DNA of 64,000 nucleotides from Gynuella sp. (GCA_028282465.1 JANQHX010000052.1:83094-147093); one strand, 5' to 3'. Positions 8,289 to 18,112 are shown, counted from the stretch's first letter. Numbers and translations are program-made. The notes: generated by a model not told the origin, from the sequence alone.

Positions 8289-9785
8289 TTATAAACCGAG
8301 TTCATCATCACTGAGAAATCGTCCATTCTGCAGAAAGTAAGCGGTTTGGGTCTGCACCAGTGAATCTCGCATGATCATAGTGTGACCTCTGGGTACCACA
8401 ATGAAGTCAGTCATTTCATTTAACTGCGCACTCTCCACACTGACTTTGCCATCGTGCTCACCATTAAATAACCAATTAAACCAGGGGTCTGAACTATTTT
8501 TCCCGGCAATCACACCAATTTGTGCATCCACACCTCGCATTCTGTTAGGCATGCTTTGCTTCCCAGTGCTTAGTTGCATTGCTGCTGGACCCATTAGACG
8601 GCTGAACCAAATCCATTGCCCCATTTTATCTATCACTTCACTGCCTTTATTGGGCGGAGCTAACATCACTATTCGACTGCCTTCGGGCAAATCCTGATGC
8701 TGTAAGTAGTAACGCAATAAAATGCCGCCCATTGAGTGGGTCACGAAATGAATATTTTCAACACCATTGCGCTCGGCTTTGGCAATGGCATTAGCAACAT
8801 AACTCGACAGCACCTCTAAGGATTGTTTACGTGATGGATAACCCTGATTGCAAACACTGTATCCTTCAATGTTGAGTTGGCCTGCCATGGTATTCATGGA
8901 AAAAGGCGTTCGACCTAAACCATGCAATACAATGACAAGACCTTTCTTACTGGTAGGCAGATTCCATTGGCAAAGATCTTTCTGATTTGGAACGAAGTAA
9001 GCGGGATCAATTCTTTCTTGGCCCCAATTCATGCGCCAATCTAAATGCGGCCCTGTCGATCTTCCGGTTGACCCAACCAAGCCAATTACTTCACCTTGTG
9101 TGACACTCTGACCTTCTTCCACCAACACTTTAGACAGGTGGATCATGGTGGAACTCAAGCCCAAGCCGTGATCCAAAATAATGGTACCACCACTGTAAAA
9201 CAGGTCATCATCGGCCATCACGATGGTGCCATTTGCCGGCGCATAAACTGGTTCACCTTGAGGTGCAGCGATATCTATTCCGAAATGAGGACGACCTTCT
9301 TTACCGTTGTATGATCTCGCAGATCCATAAACACCGGATATTCTCCCAAACACTGGCCAGATAAATGGCTGCATAAAACCTTGTAATTGAGATATTTTAG
9401 AGCGGGACTTTTTTACTTTTGCAGCTTCTTGCTCAATACGCTTTAACGCCGATTGGGGAGGCGTTACCGTTCGACTGGGAACACCTTTTATGTGCTGAAC
9501 ATTATATTTGCGAGCTTCCAGCGTAATGATTTCAGCGGTGGTCGATTGATCTTTAAGCCGATATTGAATTTCATGGGTTAATTTAGCATCTCGACCTAAG
9601 CCGATAACAAAGTGACCGTTATCCAACACAGGTACCAATTGGCCATTGAGTAAAACCTGAGTTCCGGGCTCCACTCGCCCAAAAAGATGCCCACCTTGCT
9701 TTTTAAAGCCGTACAATTCTACGTCTGCGGAAGATTCTAGGCTGAAACACCAAGCCAGAACCAATATAATTAATTTTAACTTCAA
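8289..9785 (-). CDS. Secreted fusion: M23-type peptidase domain + alpha/beta hydrolase (lipase/esterase-like)
   Basis: One uninterrupted frame. I place the start at a TTG (9785), giving 498 residues with a signal peptide (KLKLIILVLAWCFSLESSA). The upstream ATG at 9992 would add 69 residues without signal-like features and leave only 26 bp to ackA. Residues about 140-265 are a LytM/M23 peptidase: HFGID (H167, D171), MIHLS (H216), GPHLDW (H247). The usual second His of HxH is Asp249. Residues about 280-498 are an alpha/beta hydrolase: VLHGLG, nucleophile elbow THSMGG (Ser351), EHDGKV (Asp445), RGHTM (His468). Likely a periplasmic enzyme; substrates unknown. M23 domains normally cut or bind peptidoglycan, and the second half resembles small lipases/esterases. 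Divergent from ackA. Confidence 0.8.
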   Translation of the reverse strand: MKLKLIILVLAWCFSLESSADVELYGFKKQGGHLFGRVEPGTQVLLNGQLVPVLDNGHFVIGLGRDAKLTHEIQYRLKDQSTTAEIITLEARKYNVQHIKGVPSRTVTPPQSALKRIEQEAAKVKKSRSKISQLQGFMQPFIWPVFGRISGVYGSARSYNGKEGRPHFGIDIAAPQGEPVYAPANGTIVMADDDLFYSGGTIILDHGLGLSSTMIHLSKVLVEEGQSVTQGEVIGLVGSTGRSTGPHLDWRMNWGQERIDPAYFVPNQKDLCQWNLPTSKKGLVIVLHGLGRTPFSMNTMAGQLNIEGYSVCNQGYPSRKQSLEVLSSYVANAIAKAERNGVENIHFVTHSMGGILLRYYLQHQDLPEGSRIVMLAPPNKGSEVIDKMGQWIWFSRLMGPAAMQLSTGKQSMPNRMRGVDAQIGVIAGKNSSDPWFNWLFNGEHDGKVSVESAQLNEMTDFIVVPRGHTMIMRDSLVQTQTAYFLQNGRFLSDDELGL

Positions 9786-10018
9786 TTGCCTTGTATCACT
9801 TTGATCAAAATTGGCGATGAGTATACTGCCACAAAATTTAAACTGTGAAAGACAGAATTTTAGGTCCCGCCAAAAACAAAAATAAGGAGTCTGTTGGCTC
9901 TGTATCCCGCTCAACCTGAAATAATCACTTCTGAAGGGTAAGTGAACCCTGTCTACCACTGCTACAATCTGAATGTTGGCCCACCCAGTCAATCAACCTA
10001 GCGGACTAGTTAACTATA

Positions 10019-11206
10019 ATGAGTAACAAAATTTTAGTAATTAATTGCGGAAGCTCTTCCTTAAAGTTTTCACTTTTTGATATGACCAGCGGAAACGAAA
10101 TGGTTTCTGGCATTGCTGAAAGGTTAGGCAACCCTGACGCTTCACTAACCTTAAAACACGATGGCGATAAATTGACTTCAGAAATTCCAGAAGCTGATCA
10201 TGCCTTGGCCTTGCAAGCAATTATGAAAGGCCTAGAAAGCACCGGAATTAATTTAAATGAACTCATAGCAACTGGTCATAGAGTAGTTCACGGCGGCGAA
10301 TTTTTCGCCGAATCAGTGGTGGTAGATGACGCAATACTCGAAAAAATTGAAGCTTGTAATCACTTAGCTCCGCTGCATAATCCTGCAAATGTGTTGGGCA
10401 TTAAAACCATGGTTAAGCTATTTCCTAACCTACCTCAAATTGCGGTTTTTGACACAGCATTTCATCAAACCATTCCACAACAGGCTTTCACTTACCCACT
10501 GCCGTGGAAGCTCTATAAAGACCATGGCGTTCGTAAATATGGTTTTCATGGTACCAGCCACAGGTACGTTTCAGCACAAGGCATAAAGCAACTGGGGTTA
10601 GATCCTGAAAACTCTGGCGTTGTTGTCGCCCACCTTGGTAATGGGTGTTCTGCCACAGCGGTAAAAAATGGTAAAAGTGTCGATACCACCATGGGCATGA
10701 CTCCGTTAGAAGGTTTGGTTATGGGTACACGAAGCGGTGACATTGACCCAAGCATTCATCAATACCTTGCAGATGAAACGGGCATGAGTCTTACCCAAAT
10801 CACTAACATGCTAAACAAAGAAAGTGGCCTGTTAGGTATTTCTGAAACCAGCAACGACATGCGTACGTTGCAGCAAGCAAGAGAAGAGGGTAACAAACAA
10901 GCTGAATTGGCAATTGAAGTGTTTTGCTATCGCCTCGCTAAACAGATTGGTTCTTTAGCTGTGTCTGTGGGTCAACTAGACGCACTACTCTTCACTGGAG
11001 GCATAGGGGAAAACGATCGCTATACCCGTGCTAGAGTGCTTGAGCTGTTAAAAATATTTAATTTTAATCTTGATGAAACTCACAACCAAAACAATGGCGC
11101 TGACAATAACGGCGTTATTACTCAGGCTAATTCAACCATTGCCGCGGTTATAGAAACCGCTGAAGAGTGGATGATCGCTAAAGATACCTTAGCTTTAGTT
11201 CATTAA
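10019..11206 (+). CDS. ackA: Acetate kinase
   Basis: A 395-residue cytoplasmic kinase converting acetate + ATP to acetyl phosphate + ADP, reversibly. Family signatures are NCGSSSLKFS at residue 7, the ATHGRVVHGG-like ATGHRVVHGGE segment near 85, FDTAFHQT near 147, HGTSHRYV near 180, and phosphate-binding HLGNGCS and TGGIGEN. It lies 15 bp upstream of pta, the usual operon for acetyl-CoA/acetate exchange (overflow metabolism and ATP formation). No strong ribosome site is seen; ATG at 10019 matches the family N-terminus. Confidence 0.96.
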   Translation: MSNKILVINCGSSSLKFSLFDMTSGNEMVSGIAERLGNPDASLTLKHDGDKLTSEIPEADHALALQAIMKGLESTGINLNELIATGHRVVHGGEFFAESVVVDDAILEKIEACNHLAPLHNPANVLGIKTMVKLFPNLPQIAVFDTAFHQTIPQQAFTYPLPWKLYKDHGVRKYGFHGTSHRYVSAQGIKQLGLDPENSGVVVAHLGNGCSATAVKNGKSVDTTMGMTPLEGLVMGTRSGDIDPSIHQYLADETGMSLTQITNMLNKESGLLGISETSNDMRTLQQAREEGNKQAELAIEVFCYRLAKQIGSLAVSVGQLDALLFTGGIGENDRYTRARVLELLKIFNFNLDETHNQNNGADNNGVITQANSTIAAVIETAEEWMIAKDTLALVH

Positions 11207-11221
11207 TACAAGGGGTTAACA

Positions 11222-13378
11222 GTGCAACAAAGTTTTTTTCTAGCGCCAACTGGCACCAGTACTGGATTAACCTCGGTTTGTTTGGGTTTATGTCGGGCAT
11301 TTGAAAGGGAAGGAGTTCGGGTTGCGTTTTGCAAACCTATTGCTCAGGTTTTTGGCAATGACTCTGGCCCTGAAAGATCTACTCACCTAATTAGAGAAAC
11401 CGTGGGTCTACAACCTGCTCGCCCACTGGATTTAGCCTACGCTCAACAAATGATCGCTTCAGGTCAAGAAGACCGTTTGATGGAAGAAGTGATTCAGATT
11501 TATCAGCAAAGTGCTAAAGATGCTGACATTGTTGTGGTTGAAGGGTTAGTACCTTTGCACAACGAGAACTACATTGCTCGTTTAAATGTTCGAATTGCTA
11601 AAACTCTAGACAGTGAAGTTATTCTAGTAACTGCGAAGAATGAATATTCTTCCGCACAATTGAATGAGCGCATAAAACTCACCGCTAGTTTATACGGCGG
11701 TGTCAATAATCAAAAACTGCTTGGGTGTATTCTCAATAAAGTAGGCGCACCACCCAGAGAGCTTCAGCAAGTAAAAGCATTGGATGAAACCGACAGTTTC
11801 GAAATCAAATCGTTATCAGTAGAAGAGATTCAAAGACATATTCCAGTGTTTGATAACGCTAATTTCAAAATACTGGGTAGCATTCATTGGAACCCATCAC
11901 TCATTGCGCCTCGCACACTTGATGTCGCCAGGCACCTGAACGCTGAATTTCTTAATGAAGGCAATGCGTCTGAACGAAGAGTGAATTCTATTACTCTTTG
12001 TGCTCGAACCATGCCTAACATGTTGCATACGTTGCGCGCTGGAACACTAGTGGTCACACCGGGTGACCGGGATGATATCTTTTTAGCTGCCTGCATGGCC
12101 TCCATGAACGGCACTCCATTGGCGGGAGTATTGTTCACAGGTGGTCTCAAACCCAAGGGTGAAGTCCTTGAGCTTTGCCACGTAGCCATGAACTCTGGTT
12201 TGCCAGTTTTGGTTTCTGAGGAGAATACATTCTTAACAGCACAAATGCTTAACGAAATGAGCAATGAAGTTCCGGCTGATGACGTGGGTCGAATGGAAGC
12301 AGTAATGGACGAAGTCGCCCATTCGTTAAATACAGAACTACTCACCAGCAGAGCTGTTGTGTCCCAAGAGCGTCGCTTATCACCTCCTGCATTCCGCCAT
12401 ACACTCGTACAAAAAGCTCACGCTGCCAATAGGCGCATTGTATTACCAGAGGGTGATGAACCTAGAACCATCCAAGCCGCTGCCATTTGTCAGGAAAAGG
12501 GTATCGCCAACTGCGTATTGCTGGGTGACCCTGAAGAAATTCATCGTATTGCTGAAAATCAGGGGGTTACGTTACCTGAGGGAATAGAGATTCTAAACCC
12601 TGAGGATATTCGGAAAAACTATGTTGAACCCATGGTGGAACTGAGAAAGCACAAAGGTTTAACACCTCCTGCGGCTGAGGCTCAACTGGAAGATACCGTT
12701 GTGCTCGCCACTATGATGTTAGCGCTTGATGAAGTGGATGGCTTAGTGAGTGGTGCAGTGCATACCACAGCAAATACTATTCGCCCTGCTCTTCAGCTGA
12801 TCAAAACCAACCCTGATTCCAGTTTGGTTTCTTCGATCTTTTTCATGCTGCTACCAGAACAGGTTCTGGTTTATGGTGACTGTGCAGTGAATCCAGATCC
12901 AACAGCAGATCAATTGGCTGACATTGCCATTCAATCTGGTGACTCAGCGAAAGCTTTTGGTATTGAGCCTAAGATTGCCATGATTAGTTACTCCACTGGT
13001 CAATCTGGAACCGGATTGGATGTAGACAAAGTTCGTGAAGCAACCAAGCTTGCCAAAGAAAAACGACCTGACCTCATTATTGATGGCCCATTGCAATATG
13101 ACGCAGCATCAGTGGCATCTGTTGCGAACAGTAAAGCGCCAGACAGCCCTGTTGCCGGGCGAGCCACAGTGTTTGTTTTCCCAGATTTGAACACAGGCAA
13201 TACCACTTATAAGGCAGTGCAAAGAAGTGCCAATGTTGTGAGTATCGGCCCTATGCTTCAGGGCCTGCGTAAGCCGGTTAACGACTTAAGCCGAGGCGCA
13301 TTGGTTGAAGACATTGTTTACACGATCGCATTAACTGCAATTCAAGCTTCTCAGTTCGAAAACAATAATCAAAATTAG
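11222..13378 (+). CDS. pta: Phosphate acetyltransferase (long form)
   Basis: A 718-residue enzyme starting with GTG at 11222, converting acetyl-CoA + phosphate to acetyl phosphate + CoA. It is the long gammaproteobacterial type. Residues 1-220 form a BioD/P-loop-like domain (LAPTGTSTGLTSV), about 230-345 a DRTGG regulatory domain (TPGDRDDIF), and about 395-710 the catalytic PTA/PTB domain (VLPEGDEPRT; GLVSGAVHTTANT; SYSTGQSGTG; DGPLQYDAA). It follows ackA closely. A terminator lies 41 bp past the stop. Confidence 0.96.
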   Translation: MQQSFFLAPTGTSTGLTSVCLGLCRAFEREGVRVAFCKPIAQVFGNDSGPERSTHLIRETVGLQPARPLDLAYAQQMIASGQEDRLMEEVIQIYQQSAKDADIVVVEGLVPLHNENYIARLNVRIAKTLDSEVILVTAKNEYSSAQLNERIKLTASLYGGVNNQKLLGCILNKVGAPPRELQQVKALDETDSFEIKSLSVEEIQRHIPVFDNANFKILGSIHWNPSLIAPRTLDVARHLNAEFLNEGNASERRVNSITLCARTMPNMLHTLRAGTLVVTPGDRDDIFLAACMASMNGTPLAGVLFTGGLKPKGEVLELCHVAMNSGLPVLVSEENTFLTAQMLNEMSNEVPADDVGRMEAVMDEVAHSLNTELLTSRAVVSQERRLSPPAFRHTLVQKAHAANRRIVLPEGDEPRTIQAAAICQEKGIANCVLLGDPEEIHRIAENQGVTLPEGIEILNPEDIRKNYVEPMVELRKHKGLTPPAAEAQLEDTVVLATMMLALDEVDGLVSGAVHTTANTIRPALQLIKTNPDSSLVSSIFFMLLPEQVLVYGDCAVNPDPTADQLADIAIQSGDSAKAFGIEPKIAMISYSTGQSGTGLDVDKVREATKLAKEKRPDLIIDGPLQYDAASVASVANSKAPDSPVAGRATVFVFPDLNTGNTTYKAVQRSANVVSIGPMLQGLRKPVNDLSRGALVEDIVYTIALTAIQASQFENNNQN

Positions 13379-13418
13379 TTTTCAGTTTTGAAAGCACAGT
13401 AATGAGTGAGCGAACGAT

Positions 13419-13451
13419 AAAAAGCCAACAGTGGTTTACAGTTGGCTTTTT
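13419..13451. terminator. Bidirectional terminator between pta and the convergent binding-protein gene
   Basis: Perfect inverted repeat AAAAAGCCAAC (13419-13429) / GTTGGCTTTTT (13441-13451) with an 11-base loop. It has A- and T-runs on both sides, so it can end transcription from either strand. Confidence 0.85.
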
Positions 13452-13459
13452 AGTTTTGC

Positions 13460-14224
13460 TTATTCATATTTATTAATAATTTCGCCTAACAGGTTTTTAC
13501 GCATCCTACTGTCGCCGTATAGACGATCCATCAATACTTTGAAATCCTGTGCCCAAGTTAACTCAGGGTTGACTGCCATGTAAAAAGGACTACTGTCCAT
13601 GCAACCGGCGTTACGCAGTGCAAATTCTTCTCCAGTTAAGCTTTTTAAGTTTTTGACTTTCCAGTTCACTACAAATCTGTCGTCTACCAGCACATCAATG
13701 CGCTGACTGGCAATCATATTGAACAGTCTATCGATGGCCCTATCACCATTTAAAACTGTAATATTTGACACTGATACTTCATACTGAATGTATGAGTCCA
13801 GTGGCTCACCATAGGAGTAACTTTGTACAACTCCTAAATTCACTTTCTTCAACGACTCAACACCTTGATATTGCCAACTACTTGACCGGTTTGTGAAATA
13901 GCAGACTTCGTAACTCAGAGTCGGCACCGAGGTAAATAACATTCCTGGCGCTTCAGAAGGAACCGCAGTTAACAACGCATGATATTCACCCCGCCTTACT
14001 AATTCGATGGCACGACTCCAAGGGAAAAACTCAACCTCGGAAACGATGCCTTCGGTTACTAATAGCGCTTCCACATAATCAACAACAATGCCTCTATTAG
14101 TATTATTTTTGCAGGCATAGGGGCACCAATCAGTGGTTGCCAACTTGAGGCTTTTTGGAATATCTGACCCGAAAGCTAACACTGGTGAAACCATTAAAGC
14201 AATGATGATAAAAATTTTTACCAT
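13460..14224 (-). CDS. Periplasmic solute-binding protein, amino-acid-type (SBP family 3)
   Basis: A 254-residue protein with a signal peptide (MVKIFIIIALMVSPVLA). The mature part resembles polar amino-acid-binding proteins, with LKLATTDWCPYACKNN near 25, GIVVDYVEALL near 45, FPWSRAIELVRRGEYHALL near 65, and IDVLVDDRFVV near 175. No permease or ATPase gene is adjacent. It may serve a distant transporter or act as a stand-alone sensor-like protein, as with many orphan SBP_bac_3 proteins in marine gammaproteobacteria. Ligand unknown. Confidence 0.75.
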   Translation of the reverse strand: MVKIFIIIALMVSPVLAFGSDIPKSLKLATTDWCPYACKNNTNRGIVVDYVEALLVTEGIVSEVEFFPWSRAIELVRRGEYHALLTAVPSEAPGMLFTSVPTLSYEVCYFTNRSSSWQYQGVESLKKVNLGVVQSYSYGEPLDSYIQYEVSVSNITVLNGDRAIDRLFNMIASQRIDVLVDDRFVVNWKVKNLKSLTGEEFALRNAGCMDSSPFYMAVNPELTWAQDFKVLMDRLYGDSRMRKNLLGEIINKYE

Positions 14225-14882
14225 GGTGGTGACCGCAAGAGAGCAAAATCTTAATCAGCCTAGGTCAGAAATTAATCTTGCACCAGAGCCCATGATTTTA
14301 TTAGGGCTTTTTGTCATAGGATATTCAATTGGTTTTGTTAAACACAAATAGTAAAACTCAAGCTTGATTTACCTTTTTTCACGCTCACAAATAGAAATCT
14401 AAAAACTATTTTCTCACCAAGCTCTAACCGCAATCTCACCAACCTCCCACCACGAGAAATAAATTAATCACGGCACATGAAGGAGTTAATTATTTAGCCC
14501 CAGCATTTTATTCAGTAATTTCACGAATGTATTAATTGAATTTCTGCTATCAAAAAACCTTTATTAGAATATACAAATAACGGCACCTAATTAATTAATA
14601 ATAAATGGGTTATTTTTATTCAAATGCGTTAACCATTCTAATTTTTGCGAATCAGCTCATTAAGTTTTCGTGATACTAATCATCCATCATTCATAGATCT
14701 AATATATATTTTGTGAGTCTGTGTAAATTTAAACACGCAGCCATTACATAATTTCGAACCACAAACTAGGAAGTCATTTCGAATCGCACAGAGCATTCTC
14801 ATGATAAGTTGTCATGTTGTTCTTAGTGCGCCTAAAAAATTAAAAAATACAAAATCCAAAATTAATTAAAGGATTATTTCTA
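14225..14882. other. AT-rich intergenic region upstream of the polysaccharidase gene
   Basis: 658 bp with no convincing coding frame. It must hold the promoters of the divergent binding-protein gene and of the glycoside hydrolase. Two imperfect direct repeats, ATTTCGAACCACAA (14751-14764) and ATTTCGAATCGCAC (14776-14789), are 25 bp apart, about two and a half helical turns, and could be operator half-sites. A weak ribosome site (AAAGGATTATT) precedes the hydrolase ATG. Nothing else is recognised. Confidence 0.4.
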
Positions 14883-17800
14883 ATGAGTTTTACGTCACCT
14901 AAAGGCTTTTCTTTTTCCAAGCGGATAAGAAAAGCTTCGCGCATTACAGCTATCACTATTCTGTCATTATTTTCTGCTACTTTATCCTTTGCTGGATCTT
15001 TAACCGGTGCAGTAAACGAAGCAGGAAAAATTACGCTTCGCTTTACTATGGAAGAAGAACTTAACGCAGCCTATGTGGGTAAACTGGAAAATGGGGAAAA
15101 CTTTCGTTTTAACCAAATCTCTTTCCAATTTATCACCCAATCAGAAAACGGTTACACATATAGATGGGAATCTGACATCAACTACGACCCTAATGTGGAA
15201 TACGATTTCTTTGTACAAGCGAACTCAGCCAGTCAATTGCATTATGCGCCAGGCAATTCAAACTCTGAGTACATGAGATTTGAACCATTTTTAGAAGGTA
15301 AATTTACACCTCCGGGTGGTGAAACTCTTTTCGTGACCGGACAGGACATAGACACGGTTAATACCTATGTTAATGATTTACAACGTCCACTGGCAGGTGT
15401 CACTTCTTATATTGCTGCCGATGGCACGGGAGCATTCAGTCGATTCAATGACGCTGCAGGCCCTTTAGATCTGCAATCTTATTTGGCGGGCTATCCAGAT
15501 TCTGTCATATCTTTGGGCGCATGGATGGTTGGCAAAGAAGAGCTTATCGCCGCGCGAGATCCCTTAGTAATGGCTCAACTCGACGCCAATCTGGAAGAGC
15601 TGAAAAACTCAGCGCGACCAATCTTTTTGCGCTTAGGGTATGAAGTTGATGGCAAACACAATCATTATGAACCTGCCGAATTTTTAAGCATGTGGTATTA
15701 CGTTCATGATTGGATTGAAACCAATAATGCAGACAATATTGCCATGGTTTGGCAACTTGCGGCTTACTGCCGTAGCGACATAGACGAAATTGTTGATGGC
15801 TTTTTAGGAGGCCACACTCACCGCGCATTAACCTATGATGCTTGGTGGCCTGGAGAAGATTATGTCGATTGGACTGGTTTCTCTTACTTCGAACAAAACG
15901 ACAGCTGCAAGGATGCAGAGCGTTGGGTGGGAGGTTTACCACCTGAGTTTGGCAATCTTGGGGATCAAGATGCAGAAGGCAATAGCTTAGCTCTTGATAA
16001 CATCATGGCTTATTTAAAGAGCAAAGGTAAACCCATCTTTATTGCAGAAGCCGCACCAAGGTTTTGGGATCTTGGTGATTTGGAACACCTAACGTCTCCA
16101 GACTTCTTTAATGCTGATAATTTAATTAGCGTGACTGCCCAAGACATTTGGGAAGGCTGGTTTGAAGGTTATTTCGCATTCCTTGAAAAATATAAACACG
16201 ATGTTCGAGCCACTTCTTACATCAATATGCAGTGGGATGCTTATGACGGTTGGCGCTGCATTCCTGGTCAAACATTAGGCCCATCAAACTGTGGCTCAGG
16301 TTACTGGGGTGATAGTCGAGTTCAAGCTCAACCCTATATTTTGGAAAGATGGCTAATTGAATTAGACAAGGATTTAATTTTAGATACTCCACCTGTGGAA
16401 GGTTTTGATTACTTCAATGGTTGGAGTGAAGTTGTGACCACTCCATTGGGTCAAGCAGCCTATACCTATGCTCATGAACCCCATGCAGCACCAGGAATTA
16501 TTGAAGCAGAAGACTTTGATGTGGGTGGTGAAGGCATTGCTTACCATGATGTTGATCCAGGCAACAACGGTTACGCATTTGGTATTCCTTGCCGCACAAA
16601 TGAAAATGTTGATGTGGGTTTAGTCGGCCAAGGTGGTTGTTCTGTCGGTTGGACAGCACAAGGTGAATGGCTTGAATACACCGTCGATTTTGCAGGTGAC
16701 GGTGAAGATGGATTAACACCTGTGGCTTATGACGTCACTATTTCAGTTGCGTTGCCAGATGATGGCGCGATCATGAACATCTTAATTGATGGTGTTGACT
16801 ACGCTGGTGATTTCATCATTCCAAATACTGGGGATTGGGGAACGTTCAGAGCAGTCACCATTGAAGGTGTTGAGATTCCACCTGGCGTACATGTTGTTCG
16901 AGTTGAAATGACTCAAGGTGGCGTAACCTTCGGTTCACCGGGTTCGCTGGATTACATTGAATTCCGTGACCCAGGCGCGTCAAGCCCATACAACCCAGCT
17001 TATGCTGCACCTATTCCAGGAAAAATTGAAATTGAGCACTTTAACCAAGGTAAAAAAGGCTCTGCGTTTAACGACTTAAGCGCACCCAACCAAGGGGGCA
17101 TTAACCAAGCTTGTGACCGTATTGGTGTCGCGCCCGAAGATAAAGCTATCTTCCCAGTTGCCATAAATCCTCACTATGGTGAGTGCGCTGTTATGAGCAC
17201 GACGGCAGGCGAATGGATGGAATACACAGTTCAGGTTGCCGAAACGGCAGAATATGATCTTACAGTGAGAGCTATTCATGGCAATAACTGGGATGGCATA
17301 GCGAAATTTTCTGTTTCGGTAGACGGTGAAAATATTTCTGGAAACCTCCCTGTACCGACTTCAACGCCTGCCTGGGAATGGGTATCACCTGATGGCTCAG
17401 TAGTTGCCGAAGTGACCATTCCTTCTGTGGCTTTAACCGCTGGTATTCATAATGTTCGTATCCACATGGTTGAAGATTATGAAGGTCATACAGGTTTATT
17501 TGATTACATGGAGTTCATTCGATCCACTCCAGCTAACAATGTTGGCCAAACGCCTTATCAAACAAATACGCTAACGGCCGATAGTGACCTATTAATCGAA
17601 GCCGGTTTGTTTGATCTGGGTGGAGAAAACGTCGCTTGGAACGACAGCAGTGACATCTTTCACCTAGGACCGAACGGCCCTTGTCGAAATGAGCCTGGTG
17701 TTGACGGCAACACCGATGTTAATTGGTTCATTTTAACCTTTGGTGGTATCGACAACTGCTCAATGGCTTCATTCTTTGCGGGTGAATGGGTCGAATACAC

Positions 17801-18059
17801 CATCGAAGTTGATGTGGATGGCGTTTATGGCTTTAGCCTGCTAAATGATACTGGGATATCAGGCTCATTCCTTATTTTAGACATTGATGGCCAAAACATT
17901 TTACCAATGCCATTGTTGAGTTCTTCAACCAACTGGGGTGAATATGTCTGGGACAGCGTTGAGGGTATTGAATTAACAGCAGGGACTCATATTGTTCGCG
18001 TAACCGTAGCTCAAGGCGGCTTCAATATTCATAAACTAGTTTTTACTGCGGCACCTTAA
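14883..18059 (+). CDS. Secreted GH26-like glycoside hydrolase with three CBM6-like carbohydrate-binding modules
   Basis: A 1058-residue exported protein. Residues 1-37 form a signal peptide. About 38-140 is a beta-sandwich-like region. About 150-500 resembles a clan GH-A barrel closest in pattern to GH26 (PIFLRLGYEVDG, candidate acid/base Glu254; KPIFIAEAAPR, candidate nucleophile Glu389). Then three repeated CBM6/35-like modules start near 537 (GIIEAEDFDVGGEG), 711 (GKIEIEHFNQGKKG) and 898 (LLIEAGLFDLGGEN). Each shares the GEW(L/M/V)EYT element and a Gly-X-His-XVRV strand. GH26 members cleave beta-mannan, beta-1,3-xylan or mixed-linkage glucan, and CBM6 often binds beta-1,3/1,4-glucans, xylan or agarose. 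The actual substrate cannot be told. The gene stands alone with its own terminator. Confidence 0.72.
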   Translation: MSFTSPKGFSFSKRIRKASRITAITILSLFSATLSFAGSLTGAVNEAGKITLRFTMEEELNAAYVGKLENGENFRFNQISFQFITQSENGYTYRWESDINYDPNVEYDFFVQANSASQLHYAPGNSNSEYMRFEPFLEGKFTPPGGETLFVTGQDIDTVNTYVNDLQRPLAGVTSYIAADGTGAFSRFNDAAGPLDLQSYLAGYPDSVISLGAWMVGKEELIAARDPLVMAQLDANLEELKNSARPIFLRLGYEVDGKHNHYEPAEFLSMWYYVHDWIETNNADNIAMVWQLAAYCRSDIDEIVDGFLGGHTHRALTYDAWWPGEDYVDWTGFSYFEQNDSCKDAERWVGGLPPEFGNLGDQDAEGNSLALDNIMAYLKSKGKPIFIAEAAPRFWDLGDLEHLTSPDFFNADNLISVTAQDIWEGWFEGYFAFLEKYKHDVRATSYINMQWDAYDGWRCIPGQTLGPSNCGSGYWGDSRVQAQPYILERWLIELDKDLILDTPPVEGFDYFNGWSEVVTTPLGQAAYTYAHEPHAAPGIIEAEDFDVGGEGIAYHDVDPGNNGYAFGIPCRTNENVDVGLVGQGGCSVGWTAQGEWLEYTVDFAGDGEDGLTPVAYDVTISVALPDDGAIMNILIDGVDYAGDFIIPNTGDWGTFRAVTIEGVEIPPGVHVVRVEMTQGGVTFGSPGSLDYIEFRDPGASSPYNPAYAAPIPGKIEIEHFNQGKKGSAFNDLSAPNQGGINQACDRIGVAPEDKAIFPVAINPHYGECAVMSTTAGEWMEYTVQVAETAEYDLTVRAIHGNNWDGIAKFSVSVDGENISGNLPVPTSTPAWEWVSPDGSVVAEVTIPSVALTAGIHNVRIHMVEDYEGHTGLFDYMEFIRSTPANNVGQTPYQTNTLTADSDLLIEAGLFDLGGENVAWNDSSDIFHLGPNGPCRNEPGVDGNTDVNWFILTFGGIDNCSMASFFAGEWVEYTIEVDVDGVYGFSLLNDTGISGSFLILDIDGQNILPMPLLSSSTNWGEYVWDSVEGIELTAGTHIVRVTVAQGGFNIHKLVFTAAP

Positions 18060-18086
18060 TTTATTAGCTGTGCTCATTGTGTTCAT

Positions 18087-18112
18087 AAAACCCGGCGTTT
18101 GTCGGGTTTTTT
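18087..18112 (+). terminator. Rho-independent terminator of the glycoside hydrolase gene
   Basis: AAAACCCG (18087-18094) pairs with CGGGTTTT (18103-18110) and is followed by further T. It is 27 bp past the stop. Confidence 0.8.

Noticed and set aside
11884..12345. 153-codon antisense frame in pta
   Set aside because: Entirely within the well-conserved pta gene on the opposite strand; no domain signal.
14133..14351. 72-codon plus-strand frame near the binding-protein gene
   Set aside because: Half of it is antisense to the signal peptide of the real gene; no ribosome site.
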